Below, piece by piece: positions 26,224 to 34,541 of a stretch of DNA of 64,000 bases (position 1 is its first letter; every line of letters starts with the position of its first letter). Where the stretch lies: the NCBI RefSeq assembly GCF_002285285.1, contig NZ_NSJF01000005.1, positions 239,453-303,452 of the forward strand, given 5' to 3'. The stretch is from Vandammella animalimorsus (GTDB lineage: Bacteria; Pseudomonadota; Gammaproteobacteria; Burkholderiales; Burkholderiaceae_C). Under the pieces are notes generated by a model. It had not been told where the DNA came from. It worked only from the letters and a program-made list of their open reading frames with translations, and searched no databases. A program made the translations under genes and the position numbers.

Positions 26224-26664
26224 TCAGTACAGGCCGAAGACCTTGGCGCCAAACACCACGGTCAGGCCCAGGCTGATGGCAAACGAGGCCAGCGCCGACT
26301 TGCGGCCGAACTCCTTGGTGACGCTGTGGTGGTCCACGTCCATCCACAGGTGGCGGATGCCGGCGCAGAGGTGGTGCAGGAAGGCCCAGACCAGCACCAG
26401 CACGCCCAGGCGCACCAGAAAGCCGGGGAAGATCCACAGGCCCGTGCGGAAGATGCTGGTGGCCTTTGCGAAGGTTTCTGGCGAGCGCAGCGACATGTCC
26501 AGCAGCCACAGCAGCACGGGCAGCAGCAGGAACATGATCGCGCCGCTGACCCGGTGCAGGATCGACAGCACCCCTGCTGGCGGCAGGCGGTAGGTGCGCA
26601 CATCGTGAAACAGGTTGATGTTGCGAAATTCAGGCCTTTTCTTTGCGACTTCATTCATGGGCAT
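26224..26664 (-). CDS. sdhC: Succinate dehydrogenase cytochrome b556 subunit
   Basis: A 146-residue membrane anchor with three helices. The motif RPEFRNINLFHDVRTYRLPPAGVLSILHRVSGAIMF holds the conserved SxxHRxSG quinone-site signature. HHLCAGIRHLWMDV contains the heme-ligand His region. Two starts two codons apart (26664 and 26658) are equally plausible. It is first in the sdh operon, about 200 bp downstream of the gntR gene. Confidence 0.93.
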   Translation of the reverse strand: MPMNEVAKKRPEFRNINLFHDVRTYRLPPAGVLSILHRVSGAIMFLLLPVLLWLLDMSLRSPETFAKATSIFRTGLWIFPGFLVRLGVLVLVWAFLHHLCAGIRHLWMDVDHHSVTKEFGRKSALASFAISLGLTVVFGAKVFGLY

Positions 26665-26864
26665 ATGTCTTTCTGTGCAGGGGGGCGGGGCGATGCGTTG
26701 AAACAGCGGTCGACTCAAGCAGGCTGCAGCGCAGCAGGCAGCGATGGGCCTGTTTCAGGCAAAACGGCAGGATTTTAGACCCAACCATTCCGGCTGGCCG
26801 ACAACTGCGGCCATTTGTGACAACAATGTAAAACGCATGGGCGCGCCGGAGCGGGGCGCCGTGT

Positions 26865-27647
26865 TCAGTTCAGCTCATTCAAATAGTGGTGGGTATCGGT
26901 GCGGTACAGACCGTGGCGCACCTCCATCGGCACGTCGTTGTAGGTGTAGGCCAGGCGCTCGACGGCCAGCAGCGGCGAGCCCGGCGGCACCTGCAGCAGC
27001 GCGGCGGTCTGGGCATCGGGCGTGGCAATGGCCTTGAGCTTCTCGACCGCGCGCACCATGCGCACGCCGAACTCCTTTTCCAGCAGCGCATAGGTCGGGC
27101 CAGGGTAGCTGGCGATCTGTTCGGTGCTGATGCCCTTGAAGGTGTTGCCAGGCAGCCAGATGTCCTCCAGCACCGAGGGCACGCCCTGCATCGACAGCGT
27201 GCGGCGGATGTGCACCACGGCATCACTGCTGCGCAGGCCCAGCTGCGCAGCCAGGTCGGCGCTGGCGCGGCCACGTTTGCAATGCAGGATATGGCGCTGT
27301 GCGGCGCCTTCCTCGTCCAGGTCGCCGGCATCGGGCCGCAAGCGCAGAAAGCGGTATTGCACATGCTGCTCGGAGTGTGTGGCCACGAAGGTGCCTTTGC
27401 CCTGGCGGCGTACCAACAGGTTCTCCGCGGCCAGCTCATCAATGGCTTTGCGTACCGTGCCTTGGCTGACGCGCAATTGCTGCGACAGCTCCATTTCACT
27501 GGGGATGGCCTGCCCAGGCTGCCACTGCCCAGCCTGCAGCTTTTGCAGCAGCAGGTCTTTGATCTGACGATAAAGCGGGCTGAAGGAGGGGGGCGACAGG
27601 GCGCTGGCTACGCCGTTGGCCTTGTTCAGCCCTGGAAGCTCGGTCAT
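26865..27647 (-). CDS. GntR-family (HutC subfamily) transcriptional regulator
   Basis: A 260-residue regulator. The winged helix-turn-helix spans about residues 22-90 (SPLYRQIKDLLLQKLQAGQW ... PSEMELSQQLRVSQGTVRKAIDEL, RRQGKGTFV). A UTRA effector domain follows to the end (VPSVLEDIWLPGNTF, FGVRMVRAVEKLKAI, LAVERLAYTYNDVPMEVRHGLYR). It lies directly upstream of the sdh-gltA operon on the same strand, so it likely controls TCA-cycle genes and perhaps itself. An effector cannot be named. The start at 27647 is chosen by fit to the family. Confidence 0.88.
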   Translation of the reverse strand: MTELPGLNKANGVASALSPPSFSPLYRQIKDLLLQKLQAGQWQPGQAIPSEMELSQQLRVSQGTVRKAIDELAAENLLVRRQGKGTFVATHSEQHVQYRFLRLRPDAGDLDEEGAAQRHILHCKRGRASADLAAQLGLRSSDAVVHIRRTLSMQGVPSVLEDIWLPGNTFKGISTEQIASYPGPTYALLEKEFGVRMVRAVEKLKAIATPDAQTAALLQVPPGSPLLAVERLAYTYNDVPMEVRHGLYRTDTHHYLNELN

Positions 27648-28157
27648 GGTGTGGGGGCTGCGCAGCTGTGGCAGCGCTGCAAGAAGAATCAAAAGATGCC
27701 ATCGGGTTGGCGTGGCGCCAATTTTACTGCCGATCAGCGCGCGAACACTCGCATCTTATATAAGACATAGGATTGTGCGATGGGGGTTGGCTGGCGCAAA
27801 AGCCATGTGCATTGCGCCAGCAGCCAGGTCTGAAGGAGCTTCCAGCGCGCGGCGCCTGTCTTTGGATGGGCTTTGGCTGCGGCGTCCCCAAAGCTTTGCC
27901 ATATGGGTGGGATGGTTGTGGCCATTGCTGCAGCCCGCAGCCATTCCAGATCTGCAGCTTGGCGTGACGGCATGAAAGCATGCGGACCGCGGCCGATTGG
28001 CCTATAAAATAGAAACCGATTTATATCTGGCCTGAAAATAGTTTCCTGTTTGGAAAAAGTGCTTTTCCTGTTTGAGGCTTTTTCTGCATCAGCAGCGTGG
28101 CTAACATGCCTGCCATCGCGCTTTTGTGGCGCTTGCTTGAATATCAGGAGTTCTGTG
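27648..28157. other. Long intergenic region between gntR and pirin genes
   Basis: About 510 bp without a convincing gene. It holds the palindrome TCTTATATAAGA at 27754-27765 and an AT-rich stretch near 28005-28075 (TATAAAATAG, TTTATATC) likely to contain the divergent promoters. Open frames here lack family features and probably reflect high GC content. Confidence 0.5.
27754..27765. promoter_or_regulatory. Palindromic operator candidate upstream of gntR
   Basis: TCTTATATAAGA is a perfect 12-bp palindrome 107 bp before the gntR start. On the minus strand it overlaps a possible -10 box (TATAAG or TTATAT). GntR/HutC proteins bind short AT-rich palindromes, so autoregulation is a reasonable inference. 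I did not find a second copy before sdhC. Confidence 0.5.
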
Positions 28158-28895
28158 ATGAAAACCATCCACCACGCTGCCAACTCGCGCGGTTTCGCCA
28201 ACCACGGCTGGCTCAAAAGCGCCCACACCTTCAGCTTTGCCAATTACTACAACCCCGAGCGCATGGGCTTTGGCGTGCTGCGCGTGATCAATGACGATTT
28301 CGTTGAAGGCGGCCAGGGCTTTGGCACCCATCCACACCGTGACATGGAAATCATCTCCGTGCCGCTGTCCGGCGACTTGGCGCACCGCGACAGCATGGGC
28401 AATGGCAGCATCATCAAAAATGGCGATGTGCAGGTGATGTCGGCCGGCACCGGGGTCACCCATAGCGAAATGAATGCAAACCGCGACCAGGCGGTGAAGT
28501 TCCTGCAAATCTGGGTGCTGCCGCGCAAGAATGGTGTCGAGCCGCGCTATCAGCAAATCACCATCGCCGATCAGGCCCAGCCCAACGATTTCCAGCAAAT
28601 CCTCTCACCGCATGCCGATGATGACGGGGTATGGATCCACCAAAATGCCTGGTTCTCGCTGGCGCGCTTTGCTGACGGCACGCAAAAGCGCTATCAGGTC
28701 AAGCGCGAAGGCAACGGTGTCTATGTGTTCGTCATCAAGGGCAAGGCCAAGGTCGGCGGCATCGAGCTGGGCGAGCGTGATGGCCTGGGTCTTTGGGAAA
28801 CCGATGGCTTCGAGGTCGAGGCGCTGGGCGATGCCGAAATCCTGCTGATGGACGTGCCCATGGATATCGAGGCCAATATCAATCAGCCGCATTGA
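28158..28895 (+). CDS. Pirin family protein
   Basis: A 245-residue bicupin. The N-terminal cupin has the metal-ligand set in FGTHPHRDMEIISVPL and GTGVTHSEMNA, as in quercetinase-like bacterial pirins. FSFANYYNPERMGFGVLRVINDD and the C-terminal GERDGLGLWETDGFEVEA also match. Bacterial pirins are iron-binding proteins linked to redox control or flavonoid oxidation; no specific role can be assigned. CAGGAG lies 7 bp before the start. The next two genes are a nitroreductase and a LysR regulator. Confidence 0.93.
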   Translation: MKTIHHAANSRGFANHGWLKSAHTFSFANYYNPERMGFGVLRVINDDFVEGGQGFGTHPHRDMEIISVPLSGDLAHRDSMGNGSIIKNGDVQVMSAGTGVTHSEMNANRDQAVKFLQIWVLPRKNGVEPRYQQITIADQAQPNDFQQILSPHADDDGVWIHQNAWFSLARFADGTQKRYQVKREGNGVYVFVIKGKAKVGGIELGERDGLGLWETDGFEVEALGDAEILLMDVPMDIEANINQPH

Positions 28896-28968
28896 GCGGA
28901 TATTCTGTCAAGGCTGGCTGCCCACGGGCAGCCGCCCCATCTTTCCACTTTTCATGCAAGGAAATCCC

Positions 28969-29577
28969 ATGTCGAATCTTCAGACCCTGCAACAAGCCGC
29001 AGAAACCCGCCGCTCGGTGTATGCCCTCAACAAGAACCTGCCGGTCAGCGGCGAGCAGGTAGTGCAAATCGTTGAGCATGCGGTCAAACACACCCCGTCC
29101 GCCTTCAACTCGCAATCCGCCCGCGTGGTGGTGCTGTTTGGCAGCGAACATGAAAAGCTGTGGGACATCGCCATCAGCGAACTGCGCAAGATTGTGCCGG
29201 CCGAGAACTTCCAGGCCACCGAGGACAAGCTCAACATGTTCAAGGCCGCAGCGGGCAGCGTGCTGTTCTTTGAAGACCAGGACGTGGTCAAGGGTTTGCA
29301 GGAAAAGTTCGCCCTGTATGCCGACAACTTCCCCATCTGGAGCGAGCACACCAGCGCCATGCACCAGTACGTGGTCTGGTCAACGCTGGCCGCGGCCGGT
29401 ATCGGCGGCAACCTGCAACACTACAACCCGGTGATTGACGCGCAGGTAGCCAGCGCCTGGAACATCCCCAGCCACTGGAAGCTGCGCGCACAGCTGGTGT
29501 TCGGCGGCATCAGCGCTCCGGCCGGTGAAAAGGCTTTCGCTCCGCTGCAAGAGCGCGTCAAAGTACACGGCCTTTGA
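28969..29577 (+). CDS. Nitroreductase family protein
   Basis: A 202-residue FMN-dependent nitroreductase-fold protein of the Frm2/YdgI-like subgroup. The FMN phosphate site is AAETRRSVYALNKNLP. HTPSAFNSQSARVVVLFG, SAMHQYVVWSTLAAAGIGGNLQHYNP and the C-terminal LVFGGISAPAGEKAF are typical. It likely reduces nitro compounds or quinones with NAD(P)H. It lies 73 bp after pirin. Confidence 0.9.
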   Translation: MSNLQTLQQAAETRRSVYALNKNLPVSGEQVVQIVEHAVKHTPSAFNSQSARVVVLFGSEHEKLWDIAISELRKIVPAENFQATEDKLNMFKAAAGSVLFFEDQDVVKGLQEKFALYADNFPIWSEHTSAMHQYVVWSTLAAAGIGGNLQHYNPVIDAQVASAWNIPSHWKLRAQLVFGGISAPAGEKAFAPLQERVKVHGL

Positions 29578-29697
29578 TGGCACGCTCGGCAGGCAAGCGG
29601 CCAACGCCTCTGCCTGCCGGCCATCATTGCCTGCCATCCGCCTGCTCACGTGGGCGGATGGTTTTTTGCTTGTGGCTTGTTGTTTGATGGAGGCGGT

Positions 29698-30588
29698 ATG
29701 GACACTTTGCTCAGCATGAAAATCTTCCGCCAGGTGGTGGAACATGGCAGCTTCACCAAGGCCGCCACACACATGAACCTTTCCACCGCCATGGTCAGCA
29801 AACATGTGCGCCATCTGGAAGCGAGCATTGGCGCCAAGCTGCTGCTGCGCAATACCCGCAGCCTCAGCCTGACCGAAGCCGGCAGCGAGTATTACCGCCA
29901 ATGCGCCTATGCGCTGGACACCTTGCAGCAGGCCGCAGAAAAAGCCGCCTCTGGCGTAGCGCGTGCGCAAGGGCAGTTGCGGCTGACTGCGCCGGTCTGG
30001 TTTGCCTCACCGCTGTTTGCGCAGTGGCTGACCGAATACAGCGCGCAATACCCCGAGGTGGCGCTGGATGTGACGCTGGACAATCGCCACACCGATCTGG
30101 TCGCCGAAGGCTTCGATCTGGCGCTGCGCGCCTCTGATACCCTCTCCGAATCGCTGATTGCACGCAAGCTGGGCACCGTCACCATGCTGTTGTGCGCCTC
30201 TGCCGGCTTCATCGCCGAGCACGGCTTGCCTGCCGACATCGCCGCGCTGCAAACCCTTCCGGCGGTGCTGCCCAACTATGCCGACATGCGCAGCCGCATG
30301 CTGCAAGCGGCGGACGGCCAGCGCCATTCGCTGCACTTGCAGACCGCCTTCAGTAGCAACAACAGCATGATGGTCTATCAGATGATTCTGGCAGGGCGCG
30401 GTATCGGCTATCTGCCCGACTTCATTACCCGCGAGGATTTGGCCCAAGGCCGCCTGGTTCGCCTGCTGCCGCACTACCAGATGCCTGCCCACCCGCTGTA
30501 TGCGGTCTATCCCGACCGCCAATACCTGAGCGCCAAAGTGCGCAGCTTCATCGACTTCATCAGCGACAAGTTGCCGTGTGATGAATAG
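29698..30588 (+). CDS. LysR-family transcriptional regulator
   Basis: A 296-residue regulator with an N-terminal winged helix (MDTLLSMKIFRQVVEHGSFTKAATHMNLSTAMVSKHVRHLE) and a C-terminal substrate-binding domain (RLTAPVWFASPLFAQWL, DLALRASDTLSESLIARKL, MVYQMILAGRGIGYLPDF). GGAGG lies 5 bp upstream of the ATG. It follows the pirin and nitroreductase genes on the same strand and may regulate them, although LysR genes more often face their targets. Confidence 0.9.
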   Translation: MDTLLSMKIFRQVVEHGSFTKAATHMNLSTAMVSKHVRHLEASIGAKLLLRNTRSLSLTEAGSEYYRQCAYALDTLQQAAEKAASGVARAQGQLRLTAPVWFASPLFAQWLTEYSAQYPEVALDVTLDNRHTDLVAEGFDLALRASDTLSESLIARKLGTVTMLLCASAGFIAEHGLPADIAALQTLPAVLPNYADMRSRMLQAADGQRHSLHLQTAFSSNNSMMVYQMILAGRGIGYLPDFITREDLAQGRLVRLLPHYQMPAHPLYAVYPDRQYLSAKVRSFIDFISDKLPCDE

Positions 30589-30654
30589 CCATCGCCATCG
30601 CGAAAACAGCCGGCCGCACTTGTGTTCATCCTTTCATCTGATTGATCCAGCCCC

Positions 30655-31266
30655 ATGCCCCTATACCGCAACCCCATCCCATCCTGGCGCAGCCCTGTTT
30701 GGGCCCTGCTCTTGAGCAGCCTGCCCTTCGCCGCCTGTGCCCAGGCCGAGGCGCAAGGCAGTCCCGAAAATCAGCGCCCGACCCAGGCCGCGCACTTGCG
30801 GCTTGTCGATGCCCTGGACCGCCCGCAGGATGGCTATTGCCTGGATATTCTCGGCTCCGGGCCGTACATCCGCTTTGACATGCCGATGACCGCGCACAAC
30901 TGCAAGCCGGGGCTGTATGCCGACGAGGCCGTGGTCTGGGATGCCGACGGCAAGATCCGCTTTCCCGCCTACAACGTCTGCGCCACCGTGGCGGGCATCC
31001 AGCAAACCGTGTTGCCCGGCGCCGCCGTCATGCCGCGCCAGTGCGATGAGCGCAGCCCGTTTCTGGAAGCGCAGCATCTGCAACGCTTCATTCACCGGCC
31101 CGATGGCCGGGTGGAGCTGGCCGGCTCGGGCCTGTGCCTGTCGGCGGGGGCCGAGTCGGCGCGCACCTTCGACCCGGACCACCGCTGGCGCACCCTGTCC
31201 ATGCAGCGCTGTGAGGACGTGCCACTGGCACGCTCGAGCTGGCAGTTGAGCGCGCCCAAGCCCTGA
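30655..31266 (+). CDS. Exported protein, possible ricin-type lectin fold
   Basis: A 203-residue protein with a signal peptide (PVWALLLSSLPFAACAQAEA). The mature part contains paired Cys (YCLDILGSGPYIRF ... HNCKPGLYADE; NVCATVAG; RQCDERS; GLCLSAG; QRCEDV). The rhythm of GxxxLCL...W...C...W with a terminal RSSWQL resembles one or two beta-trefoil repeats. The role is unknown; it may bind carbohydrates in the periplasm or outside the cell. Confidence 0.6.
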   Translation: MPLYRNPIPSWRSPVWALLLSSLPFAACAQAEAQGSPENQRPTQAAHLRLVDALDRPQDGYCLDILGSGPYIRFDMPMTAHNCKPGLYADEAVVWDADGKIRFPAYNVCATVAGIQQTVLPGAAVMPRQCDERSPFLEAQHLQRFIHRPDGRVELAGSGLCLSAGAESARTFDPDHRWRTLSMQRCEDVPLARSSWQLSAPKP

Positions 31267-31313
31267 GCGGAAGCAAGAACCCACCATCCACCAGCCACCT
31301 CAAAAAAGCCCGC

Positions 31314-31853
31314 ATGTCCCCCCAAGCCGTACTCGATTTCTGGTTCAACGAAGACCATCAGCCACTCTGGTTCAAAAAGAGCGAGGATTTCGACGCACAA
31401 ATCCGCGAGCGCTTTGCCGCGCTGTGGCAGCAGGCCGCGTATTCGGAGCTCGATGGCTGGCGTGAAACCTTGCAAGGGCGGCTGGCGGAAATCATCGTGC
31501 TCGACCAGTTCTCACGCAATCTGTTTCGCGCCAGCCCCATCGCCTTTGCCCAGGACAACATGGCCGTGGCGCTGGCGCAGGAGGCCGTGCGCCAGCCGGG
31601 CTTTGCCGACATGCAGCCCACCGAGCGGCATTTCATGCTGATGCCGCTGATGCACAGCGAGAGCCGCCGCATCCATGAACAGGCGGTGCCCCTGTTCGAG
31701 CGCTACACCACGCCGTCTGCGCTGGATTTCGAGATCAGGCACAAGCGCATCATCGACCGCTTTGGCCGTTACCCGCACCGCAATGCCGTGCTGGGGCGCG
31801 AAAGCACGGCCGAGGAGGTTGAATTTCTCAAGCAGCCGGGCTCATCGTTTTGA
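31314..31853 (+). CDS. DUF924 family protein
   Basis: A 179-residue helical protein. QAVLDFWFNEDHQPLWFKKSEDFDAQIRERF, EIIVLDQFSRNLFRASPIAFAQD, HFMLMPLMHSESRRIHEQA and DRFGRYPHRNAVLGRESTAEE are the landmarks of the DUF924 (TPR-like) family. No activity is established. It lies 47 bp after the exported lectin-like gene and may share its transcript. Confidence 0.9.
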   Translation: MSPQAVLDFWFNEDHQPLWFKKSEDFDAQIRERFAALWQQAAYSELDGWRETLQGRLAEIIVLDQFSRNLFRASPIAFAQDNMAVALAQEAVRQPGFADMQPTERHFMLMPLMHSESRRIHEQAVPLFERYTTPSALDFEIRHKRIIDRFGRYPHRNAVLGRESTAEEVEFLKQPGSSF

Positions 31854-31901
31854 TGGCGGGTGGCTGACAGCGCCAAGGTGAAGCAGGGGCGGGCTTGGCC
31901 T

Positions 31902-32123
31902 TCATGTCTTTCGTGGTTTTGATGCCTGTGATTTAGCCAACAGCATCGCCAAGGCTTTTCCCGCGCGCTGTTGCCGGGTTTGTGGGCGCTTGGCTTCGCT
32001 GATCCAGTGGCCGTACTCGCGCTGGTGCGAAGCTGGCAGCGCCAGAAACAAAGCGTGCGCTTGTGGGGCGGCCGCCAGCGCCTCGGCCAGCTCGGCGGGG
32101 AGTCCGGCGGGAAGTGTGCTCAT
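31902..32123 (-). CDS. YdeI/OmpD-associated-like small protein
   Basis: A 73-residue protein with the pattern LPAELAEALAAAPQAHALFLALPASHQREYGHWISEAKRPQTRQQRAGKAL, which corresponds to the C-terminal YdeI/OmpD-associated region (bacteriocin protection family). It is shorter than full YdeI proteins, which also have an N-terminal DUF1801-like domain. Its start overlaps the stop of the upstream gene (ATGA), so it is the last gene of a translationally coupled minus-strand operon. Confidence 0.75.
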   Translation of the reverse strand: MSTLPAGLPAELAEALAAAPQAHALFLALPASHQREYGHWISEAKRPQTRQQRAGKALAMLLAKSQASKPRKT

Positions 32124-33379
32124 GCAGGTGTTTGCTCCAGCCAGGCCATGGCCTCAATCTTGTGGCCGTCCAGGTCGCGCACGAAGCAGCCGTAATACTG
32201 CTCGCCATAGTGCGGGCGCGGGCCGGGTTCGCCATCGCCCGTGCCGCCAGCGGCCAGAGCCGCGTCGTAAAACGCATGCACCTCCTCCGGGTTGGCGGCC
32301 ATGAAGGCAATATGCACGCCGTTGGCGGTTTGTGCGCGCTGGCCGTCGTGTGGCTGCTGAATCCAGAACTCCGGGTAGATACGGCCATAGGCGATGGCGG
32401 GGAATACCTCGCTGACATCCATCACCCGGCCAATGCCGAGCGTGGCCAGCACGGCGTCGTAAAACGCCACCGCCTCGGCAAAGCGGTTGGTGCCGAGCGA
32501 GACGTGGGAAAGCAGGCTGATATTGGGGTTGGGTCGGCTCATGAAAACACCTTGTTGCAGTTGCAGGATGTTGTCTGTGAATGTAGCAGATGGCGCGGCG
32601 GGGCTACCGCGTGCGCAGCAGGCTGCGATGAAGGCTTGCAGCGCGGCCCAAACCATGACTGGCTGTTCGGCAATGGCCTCATGCGCGGCAAAGGGCACTT
32701 GCATCAGATGCGCCCCGGGCAGCACGGTTTTGAGCGCCGCCCAATCGGGCAGCGACAGCAAGAAATCGTCCTCACCGCGCAGGCTGAGCAGTGGCGCGCG
32801 AATCTGTGCAATCAGGGCATCCGGGTAGCCGCTGGCGCTCTTATCCAGCCACATACGTTTGAGCTCGGCCAGCAGGCGCGGCAAATCGGGGGCGGGGTTG
32901 TGCGCCAGATAGGCGGCCACTTGTGTCGGCATATGCTCGCGCGCAAAGGCCTCGTCCAGCGCTTCGTACAGCGGCCGAATCTCGGCCAGTTGGCGGCTGT
33001 GCCAGTGCGCGCCGATGGTGACCAGGCGCTCGACCATGCCCGGATGGCAGGCGGCCAGCCGATAGGCGGCGATGCCGCCATCACTGAAGCCGATCACGGT
33101 GCAACGCGCCACGCCCAGGGTTTGCAGCACATGGCGGGCATCCTCGGCCAGCTGCGCATAGCTCAGCGGCGCATCGCCCAGGGTGGAGCGGCCATGGCCG
33201 CGGCTGTCGAGGGCGATGACGCGAAACGCCTGCTGCAAGCGCGGCAGCAAGGGCGCGAAATCATCCCGCGACCCCAGCCCGCCATGCAGCAGCAAAACCG
33301 CTGGCGCATCGCTGCGCCTACTCACGGTCACATGCAGGGCCGCGTCAAGATAGGAAATAGTGTGGAGGGTGTCGGTCAT
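32120..33379 (-). CDS. Alpha/beta hydrolase fused in frame to a VOC (glyoxalase-like) domain
   Basis: A single uninterrupted reading frame of 419 codons. Residues 1-265 are an alpha/beta hydrolase: VLLLHGGLGSRDD oxyanion region, the nucleophile elbow GFSDGG with Ser near residue 99, the acid in SLRGEDDFLL and the His in AAHEAIAEQP. From residue 280 (ATG at 32542) a complete 140-residue VOC domain follows (SLLSHVSLGTNRFAEAVAFYDAV ... YYGCFVRDLDGHKIEAM). The junction AAPSATFTDNILQLQQGVF has no stop, but AAGGTG lies before the VOC ATG, so separate VOC translation is possible. The hydrolase start follows GGAGG and overlaps the upstream stop. Confidence 0.75.
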   Translation of the reverse strand: MTDTLHTISYLDAALHVTVSRRSDAPAVLLLHGGLGSRDDFAPLLPRLQQAFRVIALDSRGHGRSTLGDAPLSYAQLAEDARHVLQTLGVARCTVIGFSDGGIAAYRLAACHPGMVERLVTIGAHWHSRQLAEIRPLYEALDEAFAREHMPTQVAAYLAHNPAPDLPRLLAELKRMWLDKSASGYPDALIAQIRAPLLSLRGEDDFLLSLPDWAALKTVLPGAHLMQVPFAAHEAIAEQPVMVWAALQAFIAACCARGSPAAPSATFTDNILQLQQGVFMSRPNPNISLLSHVSLGTNRFAEAVAFYDAVLATLGIGRVMDVSEVFPAIAYGRIYPEFWIQQPHDGQRAQTANGVHIAFMAANPEEVHAFYDAALAAGGTGDGEPGPRPHYGEQYYGCFVRDLDGHKIEAMAWLEQTPA

Positions 33380-34161
33380 TTTTCCTCCAGAGGTTGGGCG
33401 GATAGCAGGCGATCTGCCAGCCATGCCGCAGGCAGCAGCAGCGCGAGTGCGGCAATATCGACAGTAAACATCAGCGCTGCGCCGCCAAGGCGGAAGGACG
33501 CAAAGGCGGTAAGCAGCAGCAAGTGCGCCAGCACGCCGGTCGCCACGATCAGCCCCAACAGGCGCGGCGGGATCGCGCCAGACTTCAGCCCGGCATGCGC
33601 CACCCATGCCGACAGCGGCAAAAACAACAGGCAGGCCGTCAATACCCCCGCGTTGTGTCCTGCCAGCATGGGCAGGCCGTTGATGAGCCAAGCTGCAAGA
33701 TGGCCGCATCCATTGATGAAAATAACGCCCCACGGCGCCAGGGCGACAGCCGGGCTGCGCTTGCAGCAGGCGGCTGCCAGCGGAATCAACAGCCAGGCAA
33801 GCGCGATATTGATCAGCCAGAAATGCGCGGCAGGCAGCGGACAGTCGGGATAGGGCAGATACCCCAGGCGCTGGCACATGGCATCGGCAAACGCAGACTT
33901 GCCAGCGGCGTAGTCATAGAAAACTGCATATTCATCAAATTGGTGCAGCATGTAGACCGGCGCGGCCAGCCATGCCAGCCATTGCAGATCATGCCAACGG
34001 GAAAGCGCGACCTGGCTGCGGAACCTATCTGTGAGCAGCAGTCCCGCCAGCAGACAGAGCGCTGCCAGCATCCCAATCCACGGCCAGACGGCATCCCAGC
34101 TGTTCATGGGTGCGCCCTGATGAAATACTGGATGGACATGAACGGCTCCTGCTTGTTTCAT
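33376..34161 (-). CDS. Integral membrane protein, HXXEE-like
   Basis: A protein of about 261 residues (243 if the ATG at 34107 is used) with six to seven hydrophobic segments. The motif PVYMLHQFDEYAVF resembles the H-x-x-E-E signature of HXXEE-domain proteins, with D-E here. A second His-rich spot is INGCGHLAAWLINGLP. No function is established for the family. Both its ends overlap neighbouring genes by ATGA (with the TfoX-like gene and the hydrolase-VOC gene), so it belongs to a tightly coupled operon. Confidence 0.75.
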   Translation of the reverse strand: MKQAGAVHVHPVFHQGAPMNSWDAVWPWIGMLAALCLLAGLLLTDRFRSQVALSRWHDLQWLAWLAAPVYMLHQFDEYAVFYDYAAGKSAFADAMCQRLGYLPYPDCPLPAAHFWLINIALAWLLIPLAAACCKRSPAVALAPWGVIFINGCGHLAAWLINGLPMLAGHNAGVLTACLLFLPLSAWVAHAGLKSGAIPPRLLGLIVATGVLAHLLLLTAFASFRLGGAALMFTVDIAALALLLPAAWLADRLLSAQPLEEK

Positions 34162-34535
34162 GGCTTTTGTTTGCTGCGGCGCGGCGGTGCGGCGCTCAGT
34201 TCCTGGTTGTGGCGCAGCGCCTGCGCCACCAGCTCTTCCAGCACGGGAAAGCCGGTTTCATCCACGTCCACATAGCCACGGTATTCGCGGCCTTTCATCA
34301 CCGTGGTGCGCACGCCTTCGTGCGCCAAGGCGGCATCGTGGTTGGCTTTGCCGATGCGCAGCATCACCTCCACATCACCGCGCCCGCTGACGCCCACGCA
34401 CAGCTTGCCGCGCACCATGAAGGCCAGGCCGCCGAACATCTTCTTTTCGGTGATGTCGTCCACGGCCACGCCATCGGGCAGGTGCTTGATCAGCAGGCGG
34501 CGGACGCGGGTGGTGAGGTCGGGGTCGAAGGCCAT
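34158..34535 (-). CDS. TfoX/Sxy N-terminal-domain protein
   Basis: A 125-residue protein with the TfoX_N pattern: VRRLLIKHLPDGVAVDDITEKKMFGGLAFMVRGKLCVGVSG, then a strand-rich part ending GREYRGYVDVDE and a basic tail. It has only the N-terminal TfoX domain and lacks the C-terminal domain of competence regulators. Proteins like this are common outside competence loci and have no known activity. It lies 6 bp after the GFA gene. Confidence 0.88.
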   Translation of the reverse strand: MAFDPDLTTRVRRLLIKHLPDGVAVDDITEKKMFGGLAFMVRGKLCVGVSGRGDVEVMLRIGKANHDAALAHEGVRTTVMKGREYRGYVDVDETGFPVLEELVAQALRHNQELSAAPPRRSKQKP

Positions 34536-34541
34536 GTTGTC

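Noticed and set aside
27616..27975. A 119-codon plus-strand open frame between gntR and pirin
   Set aside because: It overlaps the gntR start region and the palindrome. It is Arg/Ala/Pro-rich with no domain.
33550..33877. N-terminal extension of the hydrolase-VOC frame
   Set aside because: This part overlaps the membrane-protein gene in another frame and is Arg/Ala/Gly-rich. The ATG at 33379 has GGAGG upstream and matches hydrolase starts.
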